Assembly: GCA_028279515.1 (NCBI GenBank)
Contig: JANQNQ010000001.1
Span: 496,001 to 560,000 of the forward strand
Source: Flavobacteriaceae bacterium
GTDB taxonomy: Bacteria; Bacteroidota; Bacteroidia; Flavobacteriales; Flavobacteriaceae
Reading direction: 5' to 3'
DNA: 64,000 nt
Part shown: piece by piece, positions 25,568-33,657 of the stretch
Numbering within the stretch: the first letter of the stretch is position 1
How the letters are laid out: each line of letters begins with the position of its first letter
Made by a program: the position numbers and the translations under genes
The notes under the pieces: model-generated
Told to the model about the DNA's origin: nothing
The model's database searches: none
What the model saw: only the letters and a program-made list of their open reading frames with translations

Positions 25568-26179
25568 ATGAAGATCATTTGCATCGGACGAAACTATACC
25601 GAACATATTGAAGAGCTTCAAAACGAACGACCCGAACATCCTGTTATTTTCATGAAGCCCGATACGGCCATCCTTTTAAAGAAGCAACCTTTTTTCCTCC
25701 CTGATTTTTCTGAAGACGTACATCACGAGATCGAAGTATTGGTAAAGATCAATAGAGTGGGCAAGTACATTCAAAAGAAATTTGCACACAAATATTACGA
25801 CGAGGTAAGTCTTGGGATCGACTTTACTGCCAGAGACCTGCAGTCGCAACTAAAAGCCAAGGGATTGCCGTGGGAAAAAGCAAAAGCCTTTGATGGATCG
25901 GCAGTTGTGGGCAAGTGGTTTTCTAAAGAAACATTTGGTGATTTAGACAACCTAGATTTTAGGTTAGAGAAGAACGAAACCCCCGTCCAGGTTGGAAATA
26001 CAAGCCATATGCTTTGGAAGATCGATGAGATCATCGAATATGTATCCCAATTTTTCACATTGAAGATCGGTGACATCATTTTCACCGGAACCCCAGCAGG
26101 TGTAAGTAAAGTGAAAGCAAACGACAAATTAGTTGGGTTTATTCAGGAGAAAGCATTATTTTCGGTGACTGTAAAATAA
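25568..26179 (+). CDS. Fumarylacetoacetate hydrolase (FAH) family protein
   Basis: Protein of 203 residues, the short form of the family. Typical start KIICIGRNYTEHIEELQNE, metal ligands in the HHEIEVLVKI and GIDFTARDLQ motifs, and the closing FTGTPAGVSKVKANDKL. These enzymes cleave or decarboxylate beta-dicarbonyl acids with Mg2+. Short members include oxaloacetate decarboxylases or tautomerases, which is a plausible role here (inference). Sits in the exonuclease-FAH-Hpt-cinA row. Confidence 0.9.
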   Translation: MKIICIGRNYTEHIEELQNERPEHPVIFMKPDTAILLKKQPFFLPDFSEDVHHEIEVLVKINRVGKYIQKKFAHKYYDEVSLGIDFTARDLQSQLKAKGLPWEKAKAFDGSAVVGKWFSKETFGDLDNLDFRLEKNETPVQVGNTSHMLWKIDEIIEYVSQFFTLKIGDIIFTGTPAGVSKVKANDKLVGFIQEKALFSVTVK

Positions 26180-26240
26180 TCCCCTCGCAAAAAGCGGTAT
26201 GTTTTTTGCTATTCCTGACAAGGAAAAAAAAGTTAATTGC

Positions 26241-26582
26241 ATGAAAATCTATAACTTAGATAAGTTAAATGAACTATCTGGTGGAGATATGGAATTCGCA
26301 CAAGCCATTGCGATGACCTTTATAGAAGAGACTCCCGAAGATGTGGTGCAGCTCTCAAACGGAATTAAGGCTCATGACTTCACCGCAACTTATCAAGCTG
26401 CACACAAGATCAAACCAAATTTAGACCTCTTCGGAGTTGCCAATGCGCACGCCGATATCCTTAAGATCGAAATACTGGCCAGAGAGAATGCCAGTTTTGA
26501 CGAGATCGAACCTTTGTTTGAGCGCTCTAAGCAAGTAATCGATCAATTGGTCGAAGAATTAAAAGCAGACTTTGGGCTGTAA
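26241..26582 (+). CDS. Stand-alone Hpt (histidine phosphotransfer) domain protein
   Basis: The frame is open from 26199, but the ATG at 26241 ([16 protein letters not shown]) starts the Hpt fold and follows an A-rich leader; 113 residues. The phosphoacceptor is His55 in AAHKIKPN, followed by the [14 protein letters not shown] helix typical of the four-helix Hpt bundle. It would pass phosphate between a hybrid histidine kinase and a response regulator; neither is encoded in this window. It lies 5 bp upstream of cinA. Confidence 0.85.
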   Translation: MKIYNLDKLNELSGGDMEFAQAIAMTFIEETPEDVVQLSNGIKAHDFTATYQAAHKIKPNLDLFGVANAHADILKIEILARENASFDEIEPLFERSKQVIDQLVEELKADFGL

Positions 26583-26587
26583 CTACC

Positions 26588-27835
26588 ATGAAAGCCGAAA
26601 TAATTACCATCGGAGACGAGATCCTCATTGGTCAGATCGTTGATACCAATTCTGTCTTCATTTCTAAAGAACTCAATAAGATTGGCATCGAAGTGTACCA
26701 GATTACCTCGGTTCAGGACGAACGGGATCATATTCTCAACGCCTTGGCCGATGCAGAGAAGCGTGTAGATGTGATTTTGATTACCGGAGGCTTAGGCCCA
26801 ACCAAAGACGATATCACCAAGCATACATTAGCACACTATTTTGAAGATACGTTGGTGCAAAATGATGAAGTGCTCGCTAATGTCGAAGCATTATTTGAGC
26901 GTTACATCAGCACACCCATTTCTGACGTTAACAGAAAACAGGCGTTGGTACCTTCAAAGGCGGTTGCCCTTCACAATCAATATGGCACCGCACCAGGAAT
27001 GTGGTTCGAGAAGAACGGAAAAGTATTTGTCTCTATGCCTGGTGTCCCTTATGAGATGAAGGCACTCATGACAAACGAGGTGATTCCAAGATTGCATGAT
27101 AAATACGACACTCCTTTTATCGTGCATAAGACCGTTCTTACCTATGGATTAGGAGAGAGCGCGATCGCGCAAAAAATAGAAGCCTGGCAAGATGATCTGC
27201 CCTCATTTATAAAATTAGCCTATTTGCCCAATGCCGGGCGAGTGCGTTTGCGTTTGTCGGCCAAAGGCCCCGACAGAGAGACCATCGAAGCCGAAGTAGA
27301 AAAACGTATTCAGGCACTGTATCCATTGATCGGAGATATTATTTACGGAATGGAAAATGACCATTCCATAGAATACATTGTCGGAGAGATGCTTGCAGAC
27401 AGAAAGCGGTCTTTAGCTGTGGCTGAGAGTTGTACCGGAGGTGCCATTGCACAAAGAATCACTGCTATTCCAGGAGCTTCAAGGTATTTTAACGGAAGCC
27501 TAGTTACCTATGCGACTGAGTCCAAAACCGACATTCTCGGGGTACCGAAAGCAACAATTGATAAGCATTCAGTGGTGAGCGCTCAAGTAGCCAAAAGTAT
27601 GGCGAGCAATGCAAGGCGTACATTGAAAACAGATTACGCCATCGCCACTACAGGTAATGCAGGCCCAAGCAAGGGTGACGCCGATGCCGACGTAGGCACA
27701 GTATTCATTGCTATTGCTACTCCAACAGATGTTGTGGCACATGAGTTCAACTTCGGAAACCACCGTGAGAAGGTTGTCAACAAAGCGGTCAATAAAGCCT
27801 TCGAACTTCTACAAAAAGAAATTTTAAAAAACTGA
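26588..27835 (+). CDS. cinA: CinA family protein (nicotinamide-nucleotide amidase)
   Basis: Protein of 415 residues. The N-terminal COG1058/MoCF-like domain has the start [20 protein letters not shown] and [13 protein letters not shown]. The C-terminal domain (about 260-410) is the PncC-type amidohydrolase with [34 protein letters not shown] and TTGNAGP. It hydrolyses NMN to NaMN in pyridine-nucleotide recycling; the N-terminal part often has ADP-ribose pyrophosphatase activity. Co-directional and tightly spaced with the Hpt gene; rpmB follows behind its own promoter. Confidence 0.95.
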   Translation: MKAEIITIGDEILIGQIVDTNSVFISKELNKIGIEVYQITSVQDERDHILNALADAEKRVDVILITGGLGPTKDDITKHTLAHYFEDTLVQNDEVLANVEALFERYISTPISDVNRKQALVPSKAVALHNQYGTAPGMWFEKNGKVFVSMPGVPYEMKALMTNEVIPRLHDKYDTPFIVHKTVLTYGLGESAIAQKIEAWQDDLPSFIKLAYLPNAGRVRLRLSAKGPDRETIEAEVEKRIQALYPLIGDIIYGMENDHSIEYIVGEMLADRKRSLAVAESCTGGAIAQRITAIPGASRYFNGSLVTYATESKTDILGVPKATIDKHSVVSAQVAKSMASNARRTLKTDYAIATTGNAGPSKGDADADVGTVFIAIATPTDVVAHEFNFGNHREKVVNKAVNKAFELLQKEILKN

Positions 27836-27841
27836 CTCATA

Positions 27842-27876
27842 TTTTTTGTCAGTGAGCCTAAAATTTCGTTAATTTG
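27842..27876 (+). promoter_or_regulatory. Promoter of the rpmB-rpmG-DUF4295 operon
   Basis: -33 TTTTTTG (27842-27848), 20-bp spacer and -7 TTAATTTG (27869-27876), one base off the TAnnTTTG consensus. Distance to the rpmB ATG is 37 bp. Confidence 0.6.
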
Positions 27877-27913
27877 CACCCTGTTTTGAAATAACGACTA
27901 AAGTTTAGAAAAA

Positions 27914-28150
27914 ATGTCAAGAGTTTGTGAACTTACAGGAAAGAAAGCGATGGTTGGAAACAACGTATCGCACGCGATGAACAAAACCAAGCGTAAATTT
28001 CACGCGAACCTTATGAAGAAGCGTTTCTACATCCCAGAAGAGGACAAGTGGATCACTTTGAAGGTTTCTGCGGCAGCGCTTAAAAACATCAACAAAAAAG
28101 GAATCTCTGCAGTGCTTAAAGAAGCAAGAGCAAAGGGATTCATCAAGTAA
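27914..28150 (+). CDS. rpmB: Large ribosomal subunit protein bL28
   Basis: Protein of 78 residues: SRVCELTGKKAMVGNNVSHA start, HANLMKKRFYIPEEDKWITL and the VSAAALKNINKKGISAVLKE C-terminus are standard bL28. Zinc-binding Cys pairs found in some bL28 proteins are not present (single Cys). First gene of a three-gene ribosomal operon with bL33 and DUF4295. Confidence 0.97.
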   Translation: MSRVCELTGKKAMVGNNVSHAMNKTKRKFHANLMKKRFYIPEEDKWITLKVSAAALKNINKKGISAVLKEARAKGFIK

Positions 28151-28178
28151 TAGCCAAAAGCGTTAAAGACAAAAGAAA

Positions 28179-28361
28179 ATGGCAAAGAAAGGTAACAGAG
28201 TTCAAGTAATCCTAGAGTGTACAGAGCACAAAGATTCTGGTATGCCAGGTACATCACGTTATATCACAACAAAGAACAAGAAGAACACTCCAGATAGATT
28301 AGAGATCAAGAAATTTAATCCTATCTTGAAGAAAATGACCGTTCATAAAGAAATTAAATAA
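28179..28361 (+). CDS. rpmG: Large ribosomal subunit protein bL33
   Basis: Protein of 60 residues with the [20 protein letters not shown] start and the [20 protein letters not shown] body of bL33. Only one Cys remains from the zinc-ribbon pairs, so it is the zinc-independent (C-minus) form. Lies 28 bp after rpmB and 9 bp before the DUF4295 gene. Confidence 0.97.
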   Translation: MAKKGNRVQVILECTEHKDSGMPGTSRYITTKNKKNTPDRLEIKKFNPILKKMTVHKEIK

Positions 28362-28370
28362 TTAAGAGTC

Positions 28371-28520
28371 ATGGCAAAGAAAGCAGTAGCATCGTTACAA
28401 ACAGGATCTAAGAGATTGACAAAGGCCATCAAAATGGTAAAATCTCCAAAGACAGGAGCCTACACTTTTGTTGAGGCGGTAATGCAACCAGAAAAAGTAA
28501 ACGACTGGTTAAAGAATTAA
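28371..28520 (+). CDS. DUF4295 protein, small basic ribosome-associated protein
   Basis: A 49-codon gene with start MAKKAVASLQTGSKRLTKAI and end EAVMQPEKVNDWLKN. It is rich in Lys and Ser and matches the Bacteroidota-specific DUF4295 family, which always follows rpmG. I recall that a Bacteroidota-specific large-subunit protein named bL38 was reported from a flavobacterial ribosome structure and that this family may be it, but I could not check. Its place in the bL28-bL33 operon supports a ribosomal role. Confidence 0.85.
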   Translation: MAKKAVASLQTGSKRLTKAIKMVKSPKTGAYTFVEAVMQPEKVNDWLKN

Positions 28521-28544
28521 TAGAAGTTCACAAGACACTATATA

Positions 28545-28586
28545 AAAAGCTATCTTCCCAACCGAAGATAGCTTTTCGTTTTTTCA
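28545..28586 (+). terminator. Terminator of the rpmB operon
   Basis: 13-bp stem AAAAGCTATCTTC / GAAGATAGCTTTT with loop CCAACC, followed by CGTTTTTT. Confidence 0.9.
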
Positions 28587-28603
28587 TATCTTTGGCGTCC
28601 CAG

Positions 28604-28645
28604 TGAAGTAGGGCAAGCTCACTTCACTGACAGGCCTTCGGTAGT
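28604..28645. repeat. Dispersed hairpin element, copy 1
   Basis: A 23-bp unit with arms TGAAGT and ACTTCA around AGGGCAAGCTC, then a less conserved ACAGGCCTTCGGTA tail. A near-identical unit occurs at 36776-36816. The shared order of core and tail shows common descent of the two copies. Confidence 0.6.
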
Positions 28646-28677
28646 CGCTATTAAAATTGCTTTTTTGGTGCAATCGC

Positions 28678-28723
28678 TGTCACATCGAGCACTTACGTTG
28701 TCACATCGAGCGCAGTCGAGATG
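28678..28723. repeat. Repeat with the unit GTCACATCGAGC, one full and one partial copy
   Basis: TGTCACATCGAGC occurs at 28678-28690 and again at 28699-28711. The second continues as GCAGTCGAGATG, forming the imperfect hairpin CATCGAGCGCAGTCGAGATG. I recall similar CTCGA-GCGCAG-TCGAG elements as common intergenic repeats in flavobacteria (unverified). It is part of the 300-bp spacer 28521-28820, which also holds the rpmB terminator, the hairpin element and about 95 bp of ftsY leader with nothing recognised. Confidence 0.55.
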
Positions 28724-28820
28724 CGACCTTGAAAAGATCCAATTTTAATGAGCTCCGACAAATACCTCAGTCCTTGGCCGAAGACAGTAACAATAAATCG
28801 ACTTAAAGCTCAATAACGAT

Positions 28821-29774
28821 ATGAGTTTGTTCAAAAAAATATTTTCTTCAGAAAAGAAGGAGACCCTAGACAAAGGGCTCGAGAAATCAAAGACCAGCTT
28901 TTTCTCAAAGTTGACCAAGGCCGTAGCCGGAAAGTCAAAAGTAGATGATGAAGTACTCGACAACCTCGAAGAAGTGCTCGTAACCAGTGATGTGGGAGTT
29001 GATACCACATTAAAGGTCATAGATCGCATCGAAGAGCGTGTAGCCAAAGACAAATACATGGGCACTGATGAACTTAATCAGATTCTTCGTGAAGAGATCG
29101 CTGCGTTGCTTTCAGAGACCAATAGCGGTGAAGAGACCGACTATGTGATTCCAACAGAGAAAAAACCATACGTACTTATGGTTGTCGGCGTTAACGGAGT
29201 AGGTAAGACCACCACCATTGGAAAACTGGCGTATCAGTTCAATAAAAAAGGATTAAAGGTCGTTTTGGGTGCTGCCGATACCTTTAGAGCAGCAGCCATC
29301 GATCAATTGCAAGTTTGGGCAGATCGTGTCGATGTACCCATCGTAAAACAAAAAATGGGAAGCGACCCAGCTTCTGTCGCATTTGATACCCTGCAATCGG
29401 CTGTAACACAAGATGCCGATGTAGTGATCATTGATACTGCAGGAAGATTGCACAACAAGGTCAACTTGATGAATGAGTTGACAAAAGTAAAACGTGTAAT
29501 GCAAAAAGTGGTCGGAGACGCACCGCATGATGTATTACTTGTACTAGATGGCTCTACAGGGCAAAACGCCTTTGAGCAAGCTAAGCAATTCACCAAAGCG
29601 ACTGAAGTAACTTCTTTGGCAGTCACCAAACTCGACGGTACAGCAAAAGGCGGAGTAGTGATTGGTATTTCGGATCAATTCCAGATTCCAGTAAAGTACA
29701 TCGGAGTAGGAGAAGGCATCGAAGACCTTCAAGTCTTCAACAAGTACGAGTTCGTGGATTCGTTTTTTAAGTAG
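28821..29774 (+). CDS. ftsY: Signal recognition particle receptor FtsY
   Basis: Protein of 317 residues with a short acidic/basic N-terminus instead of the long acidic A-domain of E. coli. N-domain (about 20-90), then the SRP GTPase G-domain: GVNGVGKTTTIGKLAYQF (P-loop, near 115), DTFRAAAIDQLQVW, DTAGRLHNK, TKLDGTAKGG and GVGEGIEDL. It docks ribosome-nascent chain-SRP complexes at the membrane. Preceded by repeats rather than by a clear promoter. Confidence 0.97.
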   Translation: MSLFKKIFSSEKKETLDKGLEKSKTSFFSKLTKAVAGKSKVDDEVLDNLEEVLVTSDVGVDTTLKVIDRIEERVAKDKYMGTDELNQILREEIAALLSETNSGEETDYVIPTEKKPYVLMVVGVNGVGKTTTIGKLAYQFNKKGLKVVLGAADTFRAAAIDQLQVWADRVDVPIVKQKMGSDPASVAFDTLQSAVTQDADVVIIDTAGRLHNKVNLMNELTKVKRVMQKVVGDAPHDVLLVLDGSTGQNAFEQAKQFTKATEVTSLAVTKLDGTAKGGVVIGISDQFQIPVKYIGVGEGIEDLQVFNKYEFVDSFFK

Positions 29775-30058
29775 TTAGTACTGAGTAGTGAGTACAAAGT
29801 ATTGAGAAAGTACTAAGTACAAGGAAATTTTGAATGTTGAATTCTGAATTTTTAATTGTAAGCTGGAATTTGGTATTTGTCTTCACAATCCGAAGCCCTC
29901 AGGGCGAAGGGTTGAGATTTGGAATTTGCAGTTTACAGTTTACCTTCCAACACCTCTTTATACCCTGTACTAACTACTTTGTACTTTTCTCACATCTCAC
30001 ATCTCACATCTCACATCTCACATCTAACATCTCACTACTAATTACTAACACTGATGTT
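29775..30058. repeat. Spacer built of many different 7-nt tandem repeats, region 1
   Basis: The gap between ftsY and the amidase (29775-30121) is almost wholly heptanucleotide-periodic. From left to right: AGTACTG/AGTAGTG/AGTACAA variants (about 29777-29820); TTGAATG/TTGAATT/CTGAATT/TTTAATT (about 29829-29857); GATTTGG/AATTTGC/AGTTTAC/AGTTTAC (about 29916-29943); five perfect CACATCT units (29991-30025) with a variant AACATCT; then TACTAAT/TACTAAC. Units differ but the 7-nt period persists. Read by eye; a period that is not a multiple of 3 argues against coding. Confidence 0.75.
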
Positions 30059-30121
30059 AAAGTTTGTTATGCTGCAGTAACCATTTCGACTGTGTTGAAG
30101 GTAATTAACTATCTTTAATAT

Positions 30122-31792
30122 ATGAAAACATACACAACACTACTCATTGCCCTCTTTCTTTTTGTAGCCTGTAAGAAAGAAGAAAAACCACCCGTAAGAA
30201 CCCTTATCACTTGGGAAACGTACGATGAAAAAGCCGAAATTTCTGATCAGGGTCAGCATGAGAATTCGCGCATGCGCTATAAGCTCATCCAGTCACGTTT
30301 TTCAGATCGAAACGATTTGTGGAAACCTTTTGAGAAGGAACTCACAACGTTTTCAGACGAAGAATACGAAAGGTTGAAGCCGCTTATTTTAGAGCAAGAC
30401 ATCCTCACCATACAACGCAGCATTTCCGAAGGAAAGCTATCGTACGAACAACTTACCCTTTTTTACTTATATCGCATCTATCTTTTTGAAAGCGATCCAG
30501 ATAAGTCATTACATTCGGTCATTGCGCTAAATCCAGATGTACTAGTAGAAGCAAGAGCACGTGACAAAGAGTTAAAAAGCCTTGATATACGACATCCTGT
30601 TTACGGAATGCCCATCTTACTAAAAGATAATATTGGTACGGACGGTATACCAACAACCGCTGGAGCCGTCGCTTTAAAAGATAACATGGCCAGCGATGCC
30701 TTTATCGTAACAAAATTGAAGAAACACGGAGCCTTGATCCTCGGAAAAGTAAACCTAAGCGAATGGGCCTATTTCTTCTGTAGCGGTTGTCCGTTAGGTT
30801 ATAGTGCCATTGGCGGACAAACGTTAAATCCGTATGGCAGAAAGGTCTTTGAATCTGGAGGTTCAAGTGCGGCCAGTGGAACAACAATCGCAGCAAATTA
30901 TGCAGTGGCGGCAGTTGGTACAGAGACTTCAGGCTCTATCTTATCGCCATCAAGCCAAAACTCTGTGGTCGGATTAAAGCCTACCATTGGATTGCTGAGT
31001 AGAACTGGCATAGTACCTATTTCGAGCACATTGGATACGCCCGGACCGATGACAAAAAATGTAACGGACAACAGTGTTTTACTGGATGCCATGTTTGGTT
31101 TTGATTCATATGATACGGCTTCTAAAGATACAGGTTTGGCAAATGGTCATTTTTATCGATTGGACGATCATTCAGGGCTCAAAGGAAAGCGCTTTGGCGT
31201 GTTCAAAGGGTTGATAGAAAGTGATTCTATTTACAAGATGACTGTCGAAAAGATAAAGGCTGAAGGAGCCGAAATAGTCGAATTCGATCCGCCGCAAGTA
31301 CAGCTTACAGGGTTTCTTACCTTACTGAACATCGACATGAAGCATGACCTTCCGGCGTATTTAAAGACGCAAGCAGGGGATAAAGTTACTGTTCGTTCGG
31401 TGGCCGATGTGGTGGCCTTCAATCTAAATGATACCATAAACAGAGCGCCTTACGGACAACAATTGTTTGAAGGTATCGTCGCAGACTCAACTACTTTGGA
31501 AGAGTTGGCTGTAATCAAAGACAGCCTTCAGCTTAAAGGAAGACTCTATTTTGATACTCCGGTAAATGAACATCAATTAGACGCTGTTCTTTCAATCAAT
31601 AATTACCATGCAGGGTTCGCCGCAGTAGCTAAATATCCTGCATTGACGGTGCCGATGGGCTACAAAGAAAGTGGGGAACCCATTAGTCTTACGTTTATCG
31701 GTAGACCTTTTGGTGAAAAGAAACTATATCAATTAGGACACGCTTTTGAGCAGGCCACCAAGTTGAGGCAGATACCTGAAGGATACGAATGA
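30122..31792 (+). CDS. Amidase-signature lipoprotein
   Basis: Protein of 556 residues with lipobox FVAC (Cys17). About 100 residues of unique N-terminal sequence precede the amidase-signature domain. The Ser-cisSer-Lys triad is visible: Lys168 (LLKDNI), Ser248 (GGSSAASG) and Ser272 (TETSGSI), with 24 residues between the two Ser as in characterised enzymes. It should hydrolyse an amide bond outside the inner membrane; the substrate is unknown. A -7-like TATCTTTA ends 5 bp before the ATG, so the transcript may have almost no leader. It meets the convergent serine hydrolase gene with no gap. Confidence 0.9.
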   Translation: MKTYTTLLIALFLFVACKKEEKPPVRTLITWETYDEKAEISDQGQHENSRMRYKLIQSRFSDRNDLWKPFEKELTTFSDEEYERLKPLILEQDILTIQRSISEGKLSYEQLTLFYLYRIYLFESDPDKSLHSVIALNPDVLVEARARDKELKSLDIRHPVYGMPILLKDNIGTDGIPTTAGAVALKDNMASDAFIVTKLKKHGALILGKVNLSEWAYFFCSGCPLGYSAIGGQTLNPYGRKVFESGGSSAASGTTIAANYAVAAVGTETSGSILSPSSQNSVVGLKPTIGLLSRTGIVPISSTLDTPGPMTKNVTDNSVLLDAMFGFDSYDTASKDTGLANGHFYRLDDHSGLKGKRFGVFKGLIESDSIYKMTVEKIKAEGAEIVEFDPPQVQLTGFLTLLNIDMKHDLPAYLKTQAGDKVTVRSVADVVAFNLNDTINRAPYGQQLFEGIVADSTTLEELAVIKDSLQLKGRLYFDTPVNEHQLDAVLSINNYHAGFAAVAKYPALTVPMGYKESGEPISLTFIGRPFGEKKLYQLGHAFEQATKLRQIPEGYE

Positions 31793-32890
31793 TCAATTAA
31801 TAAGTTGGTTGAGTTTAAGCCAAAGTTCATTGTCAAAACCTGAAGGACCCAATAGTGTCTGACCGGCATCGCCGCCCATTCTCACAATGACCAGGTTCTG
31901 GCTTGGTACGACATATAGTTTTTGGTCGTCTTTGCCAAGACCAGCAATTAGATCGGTTGGAGCATCGGGCACGAGCATGCCAGAAAACTCGACTTCGAGA
32001 CCTGGAGTACGATAGCTTGATTTTCCGTTGAGCCACCATAAGTATCCATACGATTCATTCATGGATTGTGAGGTCGTGACCATGTCTTGCCAATAGTTGG
32101 TGTCATTCATGATCGGTGTCGTGTCCCAATATCCTTTGTTTAGGTTTAGTAGGCCAAAGCGAGCCATGCTTCGGGCGTTACTATAATATACATTGGCAAA
32201 CCCCAATTGGATCCAAGCACCCTGCATGCCGATGGGATCTTTGATCTTTTCTGCAAAATAGTCATTGTAGTTTTCGCCTGTGGCACCTTCAACGATGTCC
32301 TTCAATAGGGTATAGGCAGCATTGTGGTAATACCAAAAGTCACTGGGATCGTTTAAGTAATTCAAACATTCTGGATCTGTGCAATTTTGATTGGATACAT
32401 TGTAATCAAGTCCACTGGTCATGGTCAAATGATGCCATACGGTGATGGCATCTTCTTCAGTTTGGGTGAGATTGCTCCAGCCTGTACCCATGTAATTGGC
32501 AGAAGGAAGGTTTATGTCGAGAAGTCCTTCCTCTTGAGCAATTCCGGTGAGAAAGGCGGTCAAGGTTTTTCCGGCAGAATACCATGGATTGTTTGTGTTT
32601 ACTGTCGCTCCGTTAAAGTACTTTTCAATGACTATTTTCCCATCTTTCAAAATGATGAAGGCTTCCGTGTTTCTTTCCTCTAAAAAAGAAAATAATTCCT
32701 GCTCGGCAGAAGCATTCCAACCCAAAGATTCAACAGAGATCGTTTCCCAAGTCTCACTATTTTTAGGCGGGAAGTACAAGGCCGTTTCTGATGGGCCTTC
32801 ATTGTTGTTTTCTTCTGAGGTCACTTCTTCAGTCTGTGAGCTACAACTGGTCAAGACGGTTGCGAATAGTAAGGGAAGTATCTTTTTCAT
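31793..32890 (-). CDS. Serine hydrolase (beta-lactamase/PBP-like) lipoprotein
   Basis: Protein of 365 residues with lipobox LTSC (Cys16) and an acidic linker. The penicillin-recognising fold shows the SxxK nucleophile as Ser105-Lys108 (YSAGKTLTAFL), a Tyr-x-Asn equivalent (YHNAAYTLL) and a C-terminal VVPSQNLVIVRMGGDAG region. Family members act as esterases, peptidases or carboxypeptidases; this one resembles class C beta-lactamase-like hydrolases. Its stop codon abuts that of the amidase: the 6 bp TGATCA supply stops for both strands. Confidence 0.88.
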   Translation of the reverse strand: MKKILPLLFATVLTSCSSQTEEVTSEENNNEGPSETALYFPPKNSETWETISVESLGWNASAEQELFSFLEERNTEAFIILKDGKIVIEKYFNGATVNTNNPWYSAGKTLTAFLTGIAQEEGLLDINLPSANYMGTGWSNLTQTEEDAITVWHHLTMTSGLDYNVSNQNCTDPECLNYLNDPSDFWYYHNAAYTLLKDIVEGATGENYNDYFAEKIKDPIGMQGAWIQLGFANVYYSNARSMARFGLLNLNKGYWDTTPIMNDTNYWQDMVTTSQSMNESYGYLWWLNGKSSYRTPGLEVEFSGMLVPDAPTDLIAGLGKDDQKLYVVPSQNLVIVRMGGDAGQTLLGPSGFDNELWLKLNQLIN

Positions 32891-32950
32891 CGGTGGTCAT
32901 TTTGAAAGTTAGACCACAATGAACTTCAAGGGTTTAAAGTTTGAGACAAG

Positions 32951-33610
32951 TTAGCGAGCGTCGCAATACCCAAAACAAAGAACCCCCTGCTCTTTGAATT
33001 TATCCATGGCTGTTAACAAAAGGGCGTCGATCTTTTTTCTTTTGTCTGTTTTGGTCAAGGATTTATCCTCTAAAATTTTGGTGATGGCGGTATCAACAAC
33101 TTTCTTTTCATTTATCACTGCCTTTTCCTTCGACCAATACACCAAAATGATAGAGCAATTATCGACATAGGCTTCATGGTAAATAGTAGCAACGCCTTTG
33201 GGTTTTTTCTTTAGGCGATCATATTCTTTATCACTGACCTCTTTCACACGATCCCCAAAAGTGAATTCCATTTCTTTGATGAGTTGCATTGAGTCGACCT
33301 TGTCTTTACCAATAGACACTCTGTTTTTAGGGATGAAAAAATCCAACTCGATTCCATCAGAAGTACTCAATGTCTTTACTTCTGTATATATATTGAATGC
33401 AGTCTTTGGATAATTTTTAGATATATAATCAAAAAAGCTGCTTTTTGAAGCATCAAACTTTTCTGATAAGGTGTACAAATAGATGTACCCTTTATGCATG
33501 TGATTGTCCTTTGTTTGCACCTCTACTTCATAACGCCAAGCTTGTCCGGCATCGGCAGTAGCCTGAAACGTTATCATTATGAATGAAATGAGTAGTAGTA
33601 ATCTTTTCAT
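32951..33610 (-). CDS. Exported protein of unknown function
   Basis: Protein of 219 residues with a signal peptide (MKRLLLLISFIMITFQATA). No family recognised. A beta-rich N-terminal half (RYEVEVQTKDNHMHKGYIYLY) is followed by a helical, Lys-rich C-terminal region ending QGVLCFGYCDAR with two close Cys. It follows the next exported protein gene by 47 bp on the same strand, so the two may be co-expressed. Confidence 0.7.
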   Translation of the reverse strand: MKRLLLLISFIMITFQATADAGQAWRYEVEVQTKDNHMHKGYIYLYTLSEKFDASKSSFFDYISKNYPKTAFNIYTEVKTLSTSDGIELDFFIPKNRVSIGKDKVDSMQLIKEMEFTFGDRVKEVSDKEYDRLKKKPKGVATIYHEAYVDNCSIILVYWSKEKAVINEKKVVDTAITKILEDKSLTKTDKRKKIDALLLTAMDKFKEQGVLCFGYCDAR

Positions 33611-33657
33611 TAGATGAGGGTCTTTTGATTTCTTGCAAAAATAGGATTTTTATATAT

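Noticed and set aside
29834-30118. 94-codon open frame across the heptad-repeat spacer
   Set aside because: Low-complexity, repeat-derived translation; a 7-nt period is incompatible with a stable reading frame over repeats.
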